From Candidatus Eiseniibacteriota bacterium (lineage in GTDB: Bacteria > Arandabacterota > Arandabacteria > JAGLYR01): 22,314 bases of DNA. The position numbers and the translations under genes are program-made. A model generated the notes under the pieces. The model was not told the origin of the DNA. It ran no database searches and saw only the letters and a list, made by a program, of their open reading frames with translations. Positions within the stretch are counted from its first letter, which is position 1. Each line of letters begins with the position of its first letter. The stretch lies in NCBI GenBank assembly GCA_023132135.1, contig JAGLYR010000236.1, positions 1-22,314 of the forward strand, read 5' to 3'. This document shows, one piece after another, positions 15,193 to 22,314 of this stretch.

Positions 15193-16005
15193 CTATCCCT
15201 TAACCGCGCCGGCGGTCAGCCCCGATACGATCTGCCGCTGGAACAGGAAGAACACTACCAGAACCGGAATCACCGACAGCACGGACCCGGCCATGAGACT
15301 ACCCCAGTCAATGCTGTACTGGCCCTGCGCATACAGAGCCAGTCCCACCGGGAGTGTCCGCATGTGCTCGCTGGCCGTCAGAATGAAGGGGTACAGGAAC
15401 GAGTTCCAGTTCAGAAGAAACGTGTTGATCCCCACCACGGCCAACACCGGTGCCAGCAACGGCATCACAATGCGGAAGAATACCACCGCTTCGCCCGCAC
15501 CGTCAATCCTTGCCGCGTCCTCAAGATCCGGCGGCACCGTCTGCAGGAACTGGTAGACGAGAAAGATGTTCAACGCGTCCACAAGGAAAGGCAGTGTCAG
15601 CGCCCAGTAGGAGTCAATTAGTCCCAGCCGCGCCATGAGGACGTAGAGAGGCACCATGGTCACCTGCTTGGGGATCATAAGCATCCCCAGCACCGTCCCC
15701 ATCACCAGTTTCGATCCGCGAGTCCGGAACCTGGCCAGCCCGTATGCCACCATTGACGCGAAAACCAGATTCCCGGCCACCACGAGAGTCGCCACGATGG
15801 AGGAGTTCAGAAAGAAGCGCGCGAACGCGCCGCCCGCCCAGACCTCCCGGTAGTGATCCAGCGTGGGCTGCCGCGGGAGGAGATCCGAGACCCCCCGTAG
15901 CACCGTGCCTTCGCCCCTGACGGACAGCGACACCATCCAGACGAGGGGGATGAGTGTCGTCAGCACAAAGAACACCAGCGCCAGTATGATGAGGATTCTT
16001 TTCAA
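15193..16005 (-). CDS. ABC sugar-transporter permease, MalG/UgpE type
   Basis: The product is 270 aa with six membrane segments. The binding-protein-dependent permease (EAA) loop is at 162-186: EDAARIDGAGEAVV, then FFRIVMPLLAP, which contacts the ATPase. The C-terminal FLLNWNSFLYPFIL and AYGLARFRTRG are typical of the MalG side of CUT1 sugar importers. The start is TTG at 16005 with GAGG 5 nt upstream. It gives the usual N-terminus MKRILIILAL, and no ATG lies before the first helix. It follows the MalF-type gene by 29 nt and pairs with that subunit in the inner membrane. The required ATPase gene is not in the window. Confidence 0.92.
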   Translation of the reverse strand: MKRILIILALVFFVLTTLIPLVWMVSLSVRGEGTVLRGVSDLLPRQPTLDHYREVWAGGAFARFFLNSSIVATLVVAGNLVFASMVAYGLARFRTRGSKLVMGTVLGMLMIPKQVTMVPLYVLMARLGLIDSYWALTLPFLVDALNIFLVYQFLQTVPPDLEDAARIDGAGEAVVFFRIVMPLLAPVLAVVGINTFLLNWNSFLYPFILTASEHMRTLPVGLALYAQGQYSIDWGSLMAGSVLSVIPVLVVFFLFQRQIVSGLTAGAVKG

Positions 16006-16034
16006 CCTAACCTCAATGTGTCAGGAAACCCGGC

Positions 16035-16913
16035 CTATTCTCCGACGGCGCGGCTGAACCGGAACGCGCGCAACTGCACCAGCGTCACTACAAAGAGGAT
16101 GGCAAACAGTGCATACGCAATGGCCGAACCGTATCCCATCCTCAGTTTATAGAAAGCCGTCTCGTACAGGTAGTACACCACCGTCAGCGTCCTGTTGAGC
16201 GGTCCCCCCTGCGTCATGACCACAATCTCGACAAACACCTGGAGCGACCGGATCGTGTTGATGACAACCACGAAGAGCAACATGGGACGGAGTCCGGGGA
16301 GCGTGATGTGCCACAACCTGGCCCACCAGCCGGCGCCGTCCACCTCCGCCGAATCGTAGATCTCACGGGGAATCGCCTTGAGACCCGCCAGCATCAGGAT
16401 CATGTAGTAACCGACCGCGGCCCAGACATCCATCGCCATGATAGCGGGCAGGGCAAAGTTCGGATCCTGCAACCACGCCTTCCCCCCAATCCCCAACCAT
16501 CCCAGGAACGCGTTGAGCATTCCAATCGGAGCATAGACGTAGCGAAAGATGAGGGAGACGACCACGAGGGAAATCACGGTCGGGACAAACAGGGCGGTCC
16601 GGAAAAACCCGCCCGCAGGGGGACGCGAGTGCAGCAGCAACGCCAGCGCCAGGGCAATTCCCGTGGTGAAGGGTATGGTCCCCATAGCGAAGAAGGCCGT
16701 GTTGCCCACCGACTGCCAGAAGGTCCCGTCAGCCGCGAGCTCGGCGTAGTTGGCCAAGCCCACCCAATGGGTGGCCCCTGGACGCGCCGGGTTGAAACGG
16801 CTGAAGCTCAGTCCCAGTGAGAAGAGAACCGGGAACAGACCAAAAGCAGCAAAGGTCACAAGCCAGGGAATGGTGAAGATGAATCCAGCACGTTCCTGGG
16901 ATGAAGGCGCCAT
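16035..16913 (-). CDS. ABC sugar-transporter permease, MalF/UgpA type
   Basis: The product is 292 aa with six membrane segments. The N-terminal ERAGFIFTIPWLVTFAAFGLFPVLFSLGLSF and WVGLANYAEL are classic for MalF/UgpA-type subunits without the large periplasmic loop of E. coli MalF. The EAA loop is at 187-211: YDSAEVDGAGWW, then ARLWHITLPGLRP. TQGGPLNRTLTVVYYLYETAF near the end is also typical of CUT1 sugar importers. It begins 12 nt after the binding-protein gene stops. The ribosome site is weak, so translation may depend on the upstream gene. Confidence 0.93.
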   Translation of the reverse strand: MAPSSQERAGFIFTIPWLVTFAAFGLFPVLFSLGLSFSRFNPARPGATHWVGLANYAELAADGTFWQSVGNTAFFAMGTIPFTTGIALALALLLHSRPPAGGFFRTALFVPTVISLVVVSLIFRYVYAPIGMLNAFLGWLGIGGKAWLQDPNFALPAIMAMDVWAAVGYYMILMLAGLKAIPREIYDSAEVDGAGWWARLWHITLPGLRPMLLFVVVINTIRSLQVFVEIVVMTQGGPLNRTLTVVYYLYETAFYKLRMGYGSAIAYALFAILFVVTLVQLRAFRFSRAVGE

Positions 16914-16925
16914 CAGAAATAGTCC

Positions 16926-18146
16926 CTAGTGCGTAGTCCGTAGTCCCACGATTTTCTCGATTTCCTCCTGCGCGCGGCGCAAAGCTTCCTCCGGCGAAAT
17001 CCGGCCGTAGAGCGCTTCTTCGATCCGTGCGTCCAGGATCTCTTCCATTTCCACCCAGCGTGGATGCGCCGGTGTGGTCCGCGCGGTGCGCATCTGCTCC
17101 ACGAAAACCCGGGCCTCGGGGCTAAGGGCGGTGTCGCCGGCCGGCTTCGAAGACGGCCAGACGGATTGTACCTGCGTGGCGATTCGCCACGCCTGCTCCG
17201 GTGAGACGAGGAACCGGGCCAGGTCCGACGCAGCTCGCTTCTGCGTCGAAGAAGCCGGAACCGCCAGCATTTCGGCCCCGCCGAAGGAAATGTGCCGGCC
17301 CGACGGGGTATCCGGTCGGGGAACGCGCGCGACGCCAAAATCCAGGTCCGGCGCGGCCTCGGGAATGCTCTTCAGGTTCCACGATCCCGAGATAATCATT
17401 CCGACGCGCCCCTCCCTGAACATCTGGTCGAGCATGGCCTGTTTCTCGATCAGGGATACCCCGGCCAGATCCAGAAAGAACCGGAGGGCCGCGAGGTTTT
17501 CCTCGGAATCAAAGACCACCGAGCCGTCATCGGCCAGGATCCGCCCCCCGTTGCTCCACGCGAAGGACATGAACTTCTTGTAGAGCACATGCCGCTCTCC
17601 CGCGTTGGCGCCGAAGCCATACACGTCCGGGCCCAGGTCGTCGACGAGCCGGGCTGCATCGTACAACTGGGACCATGTTTCAGGGGGACGTTCGGGATCC
17701 AATCCCGCCTCCTCGAAGAGACGCCGGTTGTAGAACAGGGCCCGGGTGCCAACCAGCCAGGGCAGAGCATACACACGGCCCGAGTGTAACCCCGGTTCAG
17801 TGAGGTGATACCGGGCCTCCAGCTGTTGCGGGTCCAGCGGCAGCTGCGAGAGCACTCCATCCGCAGCAAACCTCGGGACCCACGTGGACCCGATCTCGCA
17901 AAGATCGGGCGCCGTGTTGGATGCGAAGGCCATGACGATTTTCTCAAAGCCCGATTGCCAGGTCAACTGCTGGGATTCGACCTGCAGATCCGGGTGGAGA
18001 GCTTCGAAATCGTCCAGAATGGGTTGGATGACAGGCTTGGGCCAGAAGTGCCAGAAGACAACGGTCGTCTTGCCGGAACGGTCGCCGCCGCAGGAGCAAC
18101 CCAGGAGCACGATAAGAAGCGCTGCACACATCAACCATCGCGGCAT
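16926..18146 (-). CDS. ABC sugar-binding lipoprotein, solute-binding family 1
   Basis: The 406-aa product starts with a lipoprotein signal (MPRWLMCAALLIVLLGC, lipid Cys17). The mature part opens with TTVVFWHFWP, as CUT1 binding proteins do. It continues with IGSTWVPRFAADGVL, YALPWLVGTRALFYNRRLFEEAGL, PPETWSQLYDAA, and GRVGMIISGSWNL. It would catch a sugar outside the inner membrane and hand it to the two downstream permeases. The ligand cannot be read from sequence; several Trp residues suit stacking on a sugar ring. Gene neighbours point to a GlcNAc/MurNAc-type fragment. The last codons (GLRTTH) fall within a GTAGTCC-type repeat, so the tail may be an insertion product. No clear promoter is seen ahead of it; a terminator for the gene before lies at 18180-18213. 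Confidence 0.93.
   Translation of the reverse strand: MPRWLMCAALLIVLLGCSCGGDRSGKTTVVFWHFWPKPVIQPILDDFEALHPDLQVESQQLTWQSGFEKIVMAFASNTAPDLCEIGSTWVPRFAADGVLSQLPLDPQQLEARYHLTEPGLHSGRVYALPWLVGTRALFYNRRLFEEAGLDPERPPETWSQLYDAARLVDDLGPDVYGFGANAGERHVLYKKFMSFAWSNGGRILADDGSVVFDSEENLAALRFFLDLAGVSLIEKQAMLDQMFREGRVGMIISGSWNLKSIPEAAPDLDFGVARVPRPDTPSGRHISFGGAEMLAVPASSTQKRAASDLARFLVSPEQAWRIATQVQSVWPSSKPAGDTALSPEARVFVEQMRTARTTPAHPRWVEMEEILDARIEEALYGRISPEEALRRAQEEIEKIVGLRTTH
16934..16947. repeat. Tandem GTAGTCC heptamers at the 3' end of the binding-protein gene
   Basis: Two exact GTAGTCC units (16934-16940, 16941-16947) plus partial copies (TAGTCC near 16921, AGTGCGTAG before the first unit) cover the last codons of the binding-protein gene and its stop. 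Short low-complexity strings of this kind also occur in the anmK spacer of the same operon. The function is unknown. Confidence 0.6.
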
Positions 18147-18179
18147 CAGGAATCCCCGCTTCCTCTGTCCCCGAAATTC

Positions 18180-18213
18180 AAAAAGACGGCCCCGACCGGC
18201 ATCGTCGGGGCCG
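18180..18213 (-). terminator. Intrinsic terminator after the secreted Cys-rich gene
   Basis: Read on the minus strand, a 9-bp stem (GGCCCCGAC with GTCGGGGCC, extended by one C-G pair) with a 7-nt loop is followed after two bases by five T residues (18184-18180). It lies about 30 nt after the stop of the Cys-rich gene and 34 nt before the binding-protein start, and so separates the two transcription units. Confidence 0.85.
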
Positions 18214-18240
18214 CCTGAAGCCTGCGCAGATAGTCTTCCT

Positions 18241-19023
18241 TTACTTCGAGGTCCGATAAAGGGCTTTCACGGTCGTCCACGTCGCGGGCTCCACTGAGGT
18301 CACGAGGTCACCGCCGTGCGTCCCCCCGAGCGCGCACCCGAAGCTATCCACAATCACGTCCTCGTCATAGCTAATCGCGCAGTCCAAAGTGTAGCTGTAG
18401 GGACTGGCCGGGTGGCTGAAAGCGCTCTCGCCGAAGACCAGACTAATCGGACTTCCATAGTCCGTGACTGCGGCGGTTCCGACGTAGAAGTAGGCAAACG
18501 GATAAATGAAGCAGTTGTACCGGGTGTCCGTCGGCGTCGTCATCTGCCAGCAGTCCCGGAGCTTGACGATGGTGGAAGCCTTGTTGCAGCCAGCCCCCGT
18601 CAGCGTTCCGGCAGCTGAGATGCAACCACCGCTGAAACAATTGCCCTGCACCAGCGTGTTCATCCCCGTGTCATCGGCGGTCCAGTCGAGCGAGGGGACC
18701 GGCGGAGATCCACGCGCAGTCGGCCAACCATCGATCACGAACTCCAGGCCGCTGATGCCGTGGCCTACGTCCGCACTACCAACCGCAGAGAAGTCATACG
18801 CGCAAAGCACGACATAGACTCCGTCGTAACTCGCGATCTCGGCGAGCGTGATGTCCTGGTCAACGTCATTCGTATTGATGAGCAGATCGGCGAAATCCGG
18901 GCCATAGAGGTATGCATCCGACGGGACGATGTGCATGCACAGTTTCACGTTCGGGTTTTGACCTCCCAGCACAACTGCCGGAACGGACAAAAGTAACAGG
19001 GAAATCAGCAACAGACGTCTCAT
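18241..19023 (-). CDS. Secreted cysteine-rich protein of unknown function
   Basis: The 260-aa product opens with a strong signal peptide (MRRLLLISLLLLSVPAVVLGG, cleavage near GG-Q). The ATG has AAAGGGG about 8 nt upstream. The mature part has nine Cys residues, several in close pairs (NCFSGGC), and is rich in Thr, Ser, Gly and Asp, as in exported beta-proteins held by disulfides. It opens with NPNVKLCMHIVPSDAYL and ends WTTVKALYRTSK. I recognise no domain or catalytic motif and assign no function. It has a predicted promoter and a terminator, so it is probably transcribed alone. There is no FlgD-like C-terminal domain, unlike the two big exported proteins in this window. Confidence 0.75.
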   Translation of the reverse strand: MRRLLLISLLLLSVPAVVLGGQNPNVKLCMHIVPSDAYLYGPDFADLLINTNDVDQDITLAEIASYDGVYVVLCAYDFSAVGSADVGHGISGLEFVIDGWPTARGSPPVPSLDWTADDTGMNTLVQGNCFSGGCISAAGTLTGAGCNKASTIVKLRDCWQMTTPTDTRYNCFIYPFAYFYVGTAAVTDYGSPISLVFGESAFSHPASPYSYTLDCAISYDEDVIVDSFGCALGGTHGGDLVTSVEPATWTTVKALYRTSK

Positions 19024-19088
19024 GACCGCACCCCTTTCCGCAACCAGACCACGCAGGCTGGTCAGGTCTCAGCAAACCCCCCAAGCCC

Positions 19089-19106
19089 GGATTCCCCCCG
19101 GAATCC
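19089..19106. other. Small hairpin in the leader of the Cys-rich gene
   Basis: GGATTCC (19089-19095) and GGAATCC (19100-19106) form a perfect 7-bp stem around CCCC. In the predicted mRNA (minus strand) the loop reads GGGG. It lies within the ~110-nt leader. I see no match to a known riboswitch. Confidence 0.5.
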
Positions 19107-19142
19107 AAGCCAATTCGATGCCAATACTCACTAACCGTCGCT

Positions 19143-19171
19143 AACCTACTAGAGCCCCCTCACGTTGTCAA
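19143..19171 (-). promoter_or_regulatory. Predicted promoter of the Cys-rich gene
   Basis: On the minus strand TTGACA (19171-19166) and TAGGTT (19148-19143) are 17 nt apart. A start near 19136 gives a leader of about 110 nt. A second perfect TTGACA lies 20 nt upstream (19191-19186), an arrangement like that ahead of the tRNA gene. Confidence 0.55.
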
Positions 19172-19245
19172 CACATTTCTTGGGATGTCAACGACCGCAA
19201 GTTTCCACCAGTTTGACCAATCACGATCCAGCGAACAGCGGTTGG

Positions 19246-22200
19246 CTACCGGATTCTCATCGCCTTCTGGATTTCCGATTGGGCTTCCTTCCCCCCACCT
19301 CTCGCAATCACCCTGTAGAGGTAAACTCCGTTGGCCACCTCGTCGCCGTCGTTGTCCCTCCCGTTCCAATAGATTCGGTTGTATCCATTCTCACCTTTAG
19401 TGACAAATGTTGCCAATTTTTTCCCGGCAACAGTGAAGATCCTGATCTCGATGTCCGCAGGAACCGTGAGTTGGAAAATAATGTCCGTTCCATCCTGGAA
19501 GGGATTGGGATAGTTGGTCAGATTTCGCACCGCCAGTTCCCCTTCCAGCACGAACCGGAGAGCGTCCGTCCGGACCTCGCCAACAAGAAGCTGGAGCGTG
19601 TGGCGTCCCTCCGCTAACCCCTCCAGCGCGAATCGCAACCGCCACTGAGTGCTGTCAGGACCCAGAGCTTCACGGACAATATCCGGCGCCCACTCGCCGC
19701 CCGCGCCCTGCACCAGCACAGCGAGATCGCCCGCCGGGACCGCCATAGGCAAACTGATACCCATCTCAACCTCCGCACCGGGGCTCACGTAGTCGCCGTC
19801 GAAAGCCCGGACTCCATCGAAGAACACCTCGTTGGAGAATCGTACCTTGAGGGTGAAGGTCCTCAGGAGTCCGTTGCGATCCCGGGCCTCGAAGACGATG
19901 TCGTACTCGGCGATCTCCACGCCATGCCGGTACTCGGCGACGACCAACCGCCCTCCGGAAACGGAGTCCGCCACTGCCAGGGTGTAGTCCACTCCCCGGG
20001 CCAGCGTCTGAATGCTTGTCCCCTTCCGAATGAGAACTCGTACCGACGACGTATCCACGGCCACTTCGTCCCCGATCACGGCCCGGATGCAGACCCGCTC
20101 CGAATGTCCGGAGGAGGTGAGGAAATCGCCATCCTCCACCGTAGTTCCGTCTACCGTCACAGCAAAACCGGGGGGCAGAGCATCGATCCGGAGCGCGGGA
20201 TCGCCGAGGATGACAATACGGTAGGCGGGCTCGTCGTAGCCGCCCAGAAGAATCATGGATGCCCCCAGCTCCCCCAGGAGCCACCGCGTCCCAACCGTAT
20301 CGCCCCCGGCCGAGACCCAGGGAGGAGTGTCGAAAAACACGTCCGCCAGAGCCATCTGATACGACCGCGCTATCCGGTATTCCTCGTATCCCACAGGACC
20401 CATCCCGGCGATCGCTCCTCCGTCGGGGAACAGGAGCATTTTCTCCACCAGCGACTCCTGCCACTCCACGGAGTTCTCCTCCACCTGGCTGAAATCAGCG
20501 AAATGGCACCCGAATGTCGCCAGGATAAAGGGACGTCCGTCATTGGAGAGTCGTTCTGCGATGTCGTGGTTATACCGGCCGTCAATGTACACACCATCCA
20601 CAACGATGTGCTCATGCGCCATGACGGTCCGATTGCCGTGCCCCTGGAACTGGAACATCAACACACCGTCGTTCAGGATGTCAAAAAGGGCCGGGGTGAG
20701 GGAATCCCGCACGACGGCTCTCATACAGCGGAGATTCAGATCCGCGCCGTCCAGACACGCCAGATGCCAACCTTCGTATGCGCTGTACCCCGTGTACTCG
20801 CTCATGTGGAGGGCGATGGTGTCCAATGGAGCGCCGGTGGACTCCGCAGCCCGGGAGAGCGTGTACCGGCAGGCCCCTTCGAAGCGATCCTCCCCGGCCC
20901 GGTTGCACAGGTAGTCCGAGGAAGCCGTGGTGGAACACCGGTCGTCGCTCACGGCCAGAAACCGGCCCCGCCACGCGTCGCCGGGATCGAACTGTTCGTA
21001 CGCGATGATCTTGTCGATCAGGTCTTCCAGCTCCGGAACCGAGCCGACCGGCAGCCGGCCCAGGTAGATGTCCAGCGTGTAGTCATCGTCCAGATCCACA
21101 TACCAGTTGTCACCCGGGGTCGGCTCATTCACCCACATGAAGTGCGGGGGAGGAATGAAATCCGGGCCGCTGTCCGCGTGCAAACCTCTGTGGTCGTCGC
21201 TCCCATCTCCTACGAGAACCGCGAACTGGGGCCGCACAGTCCAGTGATCGAAAGCCCACCGGAGGTACCGTTTGATGGCCAGGGGATCCTTCATTCCGCC
21301 GCTGAAGGCATCATACACCTCATCCACCCGGACCACCTGGACCTGCAGGCCCTGCCCCCGCCGGTAGGACGCCAGCCTCCGGCATTCCTCCTCGAATTCC
21401 TCGTGGGTGATGAGAAGGTAGTCTCCCTCCCGGAGCCAACACGGATTCTCCACGCCTGTTCTCTGGAACTCACCCTCGACCTTTCTCGCCGACCGGGGAG
21501 TGAACGCGACGTACGTCTTGCGGACCGCCGTGCTCTCGGGGAAAACGAGGCGGTAGTCTCCTGCCGTACCAAGGACCTGCCCCTCGCCGAGGTTCACCCA
21601 CACGGGCTGAGCCGGATCGGAAACCTCAGCGAGGCGGATTTCGGTATCGCCGAATCCCTCGACCTGGACAGTCCCCTCGCCCAGGTGTCCCGTGTTGAAG
21701 ACCAGGTAGTCATCACGCGCTGTCAGGCTGCGGTCGTACCAGACCGTGATCCAGTCGAGGAATGCTCCGAAGGCGCTCTTGCCACCGAACTGAAAGTAGT
21801 TGGTCCCGTGTGTCAGGAATCCGGCGGGGAGAGAATCTCCCGTGTCGTAGAAGTACTCGCTTTCCTCCGCGAAGGACTGTGGACCAAGGGCATGGATCTG
21901 ACTCTGGGCATTCACAAGCATTGGGGCTACCGAGTGAGTTCCTTTGATGTACCCCTGGAAACGGATCCGCAATCGGGCAGTGGAGTCGGGGACCGGATCG
22001 TAGAGCTCGAAGGGGAGGGATCCTCCCGATGCCGTGCGGCTGGTCCAGTACCACCAGTCCACATCGCTCCGGGGCGGGATGCCGTCGATATCGACGGTGG
22101 TGGGAGTGTGCCAATTGTGCCGGTCCTCCTCGTAGAAAAGCTCTTCGGCGAAATGACTGAGGGTGTCGACCGGCTCACCCGTCCAGACCTCGGCCGTATC

Positions 22201-22314
22201 CATCCGCTCTCCGCCCGATTCCCCCCAACCTATCCAGTACACATTCCTGTCCGCGTAACGATCCTCGAAATCATGGACCATGAACTGGTCCCGGAATCCC
22301 AGCGCCCAGAAGTA
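19246..22314 (-). CDS. Secreted C25 (gingipain/PorU-type) cysteine protease with FlgD-like C-terminal domain, 5' partial
   Basis: The reading frame stays open to the right edge of the window (YFWALGFRDQF precedes the first internal Met at 22281), so the start and signal peptide lie outside; 1022 residues are visible. Numbered from that Met, the N-terminal ~270 residues look like the C25 pro/beta region (NVYWIGWGESGGERM). The protease core holds YLLITHEEFEEECRRLASYRR, VLVGDGSDDHR, YLGRLPVGS, the catalytic His548 in FQFQGHGNR, and the nucleophile Cys592 in LATFGCHFADF. The last ~90 residues form a FlgD-like/type IX-like domain (NYPNPFQDG, IFTVAGKKLATF, NGVYLYRV, MRIR). Relatives include gingipains and the PorU sortase. 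Whether this one acts as sortase or general protease cannot be told. No terminator is seen after the stop. Confidence 0.88.
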   Translation of the reverse strand, partial: YFWALGFRDQFMVHDFEDRYADRNVYWIGWGESGGERMDTAEVWTGEPVDTLSHFAEELFYEEDRHNWHTPTTVDIDGIPPRSDVDWWYWTSRTASGGSLPFELYDPVPDSTARLRIRFQGYIKGTHSVAPMLVNAQSQIHALGPQSFAEESEYFYDTGDSLPAGFLTHGTNYFQFGGKSAFGAFLDWITVWYDRSLTARDDYLVFNTGHLGEGTVQVEGFGDTEIRLAEVSDPAQPVWVNLGEGQVLGTAGDYRLVFPESTAVRKTYVAFTPRSARKVEGEFQRTGVENPCWLREGDYLLITHEEFEEECRRLASYRRGQGLQVQVVRVDEVYDAFSGGMKDPLAIKRYLRWAFDHWTVRPQFAVLVGDGSDDHRGLHADSGPDFIPPPHFMWVNEPTPGDNWYVDLDDDYTLDIYLGRLPVGSVPELEDLIDKIIAYEQFDPGDAWRGRFLAVSDDRCSTTASSDYLCNRAGEDRFEGACRYTLSRAAESTGAPLDTIALHMSEYTGYSAYEGWHLACLDGADLNLRCMRAVVRDSLTPALFDILNDGVLMFQFQGHGNRTVMAHEHIVVDGVYIDGRYNHDIAERLSNDGRPFILATFGCHFADFSQVEENSVEWQESLVEKMLLFPDGGAIAGMGPVGYEEYRIARSYQMALADVFFDTPPWVSAGGDTVGTRWLLGELGASMILLGGYDEPAYRIVILGDPALRIDALPPGFAVTVDGTTVEDGDFLTSSGHSERVCIRAVIGDEVAVDTSSVRVLIRKGTSIQTLARGVDYTLAVADSVSGGRLVVAEYRHGVEIAEYDIVFEARDRNGLLRTFTLKVRFSNEVFFDGVRAFDGDYVSPGAEVEMGISLPMAVPAGDLAVLVQGAGGEWAPDIVREALGPDSTQWRLRFALEGLAEGRHTLQLLVGEVRTDALRFVLEGELAVRNLTNYPNPFQDGTDIIFQLTVPADIEIRIFTVAGKKLATFVTKGENGYNRIYWNGRDNDGDEVANGVYLYRVIARGGGKEAQSEIQKAMRIR

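Noticed and set aside
15114-18240. ATPase subunit of the ABC importer
   Set aside because: No Walker A, ABC signature or Walker B motif is encoded here; a shared ATPase elsewhere is likely.
19024-19110. TPP-like riboswitch in the leader of the Cys-rich gene
   Set aside because: The minus strand has CTGAGA and CCTGACC, which recall the thi box, but the order, stems and remaining conserved core do not fit, and the product has no link to thiamine.

Overview
The window looks like a chromosomal segment of a GC-rich, Gram-negative-type bacterium from a little-studied lineage. The clues are two large exported proteins with FlgD-like/type IX-like C-terminal domains, a gingipain-type (C25) protease, a secreted Cys-rich protein, DxDxDG propeller repeats and two predicted lipoproteins. 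This mix is common in FCB-related candidate phyla (Eisenbacteria, Krumholzibacteria, Latescibacteria and relatives). That placement is an inference from protein style only; there is no rRNA or marker gene here. I see no phage, transposase, CRISPR array or plasmid gene.

Layout, left to right. (1) 1-4250, + strand: a secreted transglutaminase-like protein, an array of three 41-bp hairpin repeats, then a two-gene overlapping pair: a secreted FG-GAP/VCBS-type repeat protein and a CPBP-family membrane protein that has lost most of its catalytic residues. (2) 4248-7716, - strand: an OPT-family transporter followed by a class IV aminotransferase, with palindromic elements around them. (3) 7740-10875, + strand: divergently expressed from the OPT gene, a large GT-C-like membrane protein and a small ArnE/EmrE-like membrane protein. 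(4) 10910-11084, + strand: a free-standing tRNA-Asp(GTC) with its own promoter and terminator. (5) 18146 down to 11121, - strand: a six-gene run of binding lipoprotein, two MalF/MalG-type permeases, AnmK, a SpoIID/LytB-type lipoprotein and NagZ. (6) 22314 down to 18241, - strand: a C25 protease (5' end outside the window) and a small secreted Cys-rich protein with its own promoter and terminator.

The most interesting system is region 5. SpoIID-type enzymes are lytic transglycosylases that leave 1,6-anhydroMurNAc ends. NagZ removes GlcNAc from GlcNAc-anhydroMurNAc, and AnmK converts anhydroMurNAc to MurNAc-6-phosphate. Placed behind a complete set of sugar-importer subunits except the ATPase, these genes suggest a cell-wall fragment release, uptake and recycling operon in which a MalEFG-type ABC importer takes the job done elsewhere by AmpG or PTS proteins. 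The substrate is inferred from gene order alone.

Other points of note are a dispersed palindrome family with three members in the first 5.4 kb, the hairpin array showing RNA-like pair changes, a probable CPBP pseudoprotease, and a possible glycosyltransferase/lipid-sugar flippase pair. Recurrent sigma70-like promoters (TTGAC-type -35 box, 17-18 nt spacer, TA(T/G)nnT -10 box) can be seen ahead of five transcription units.
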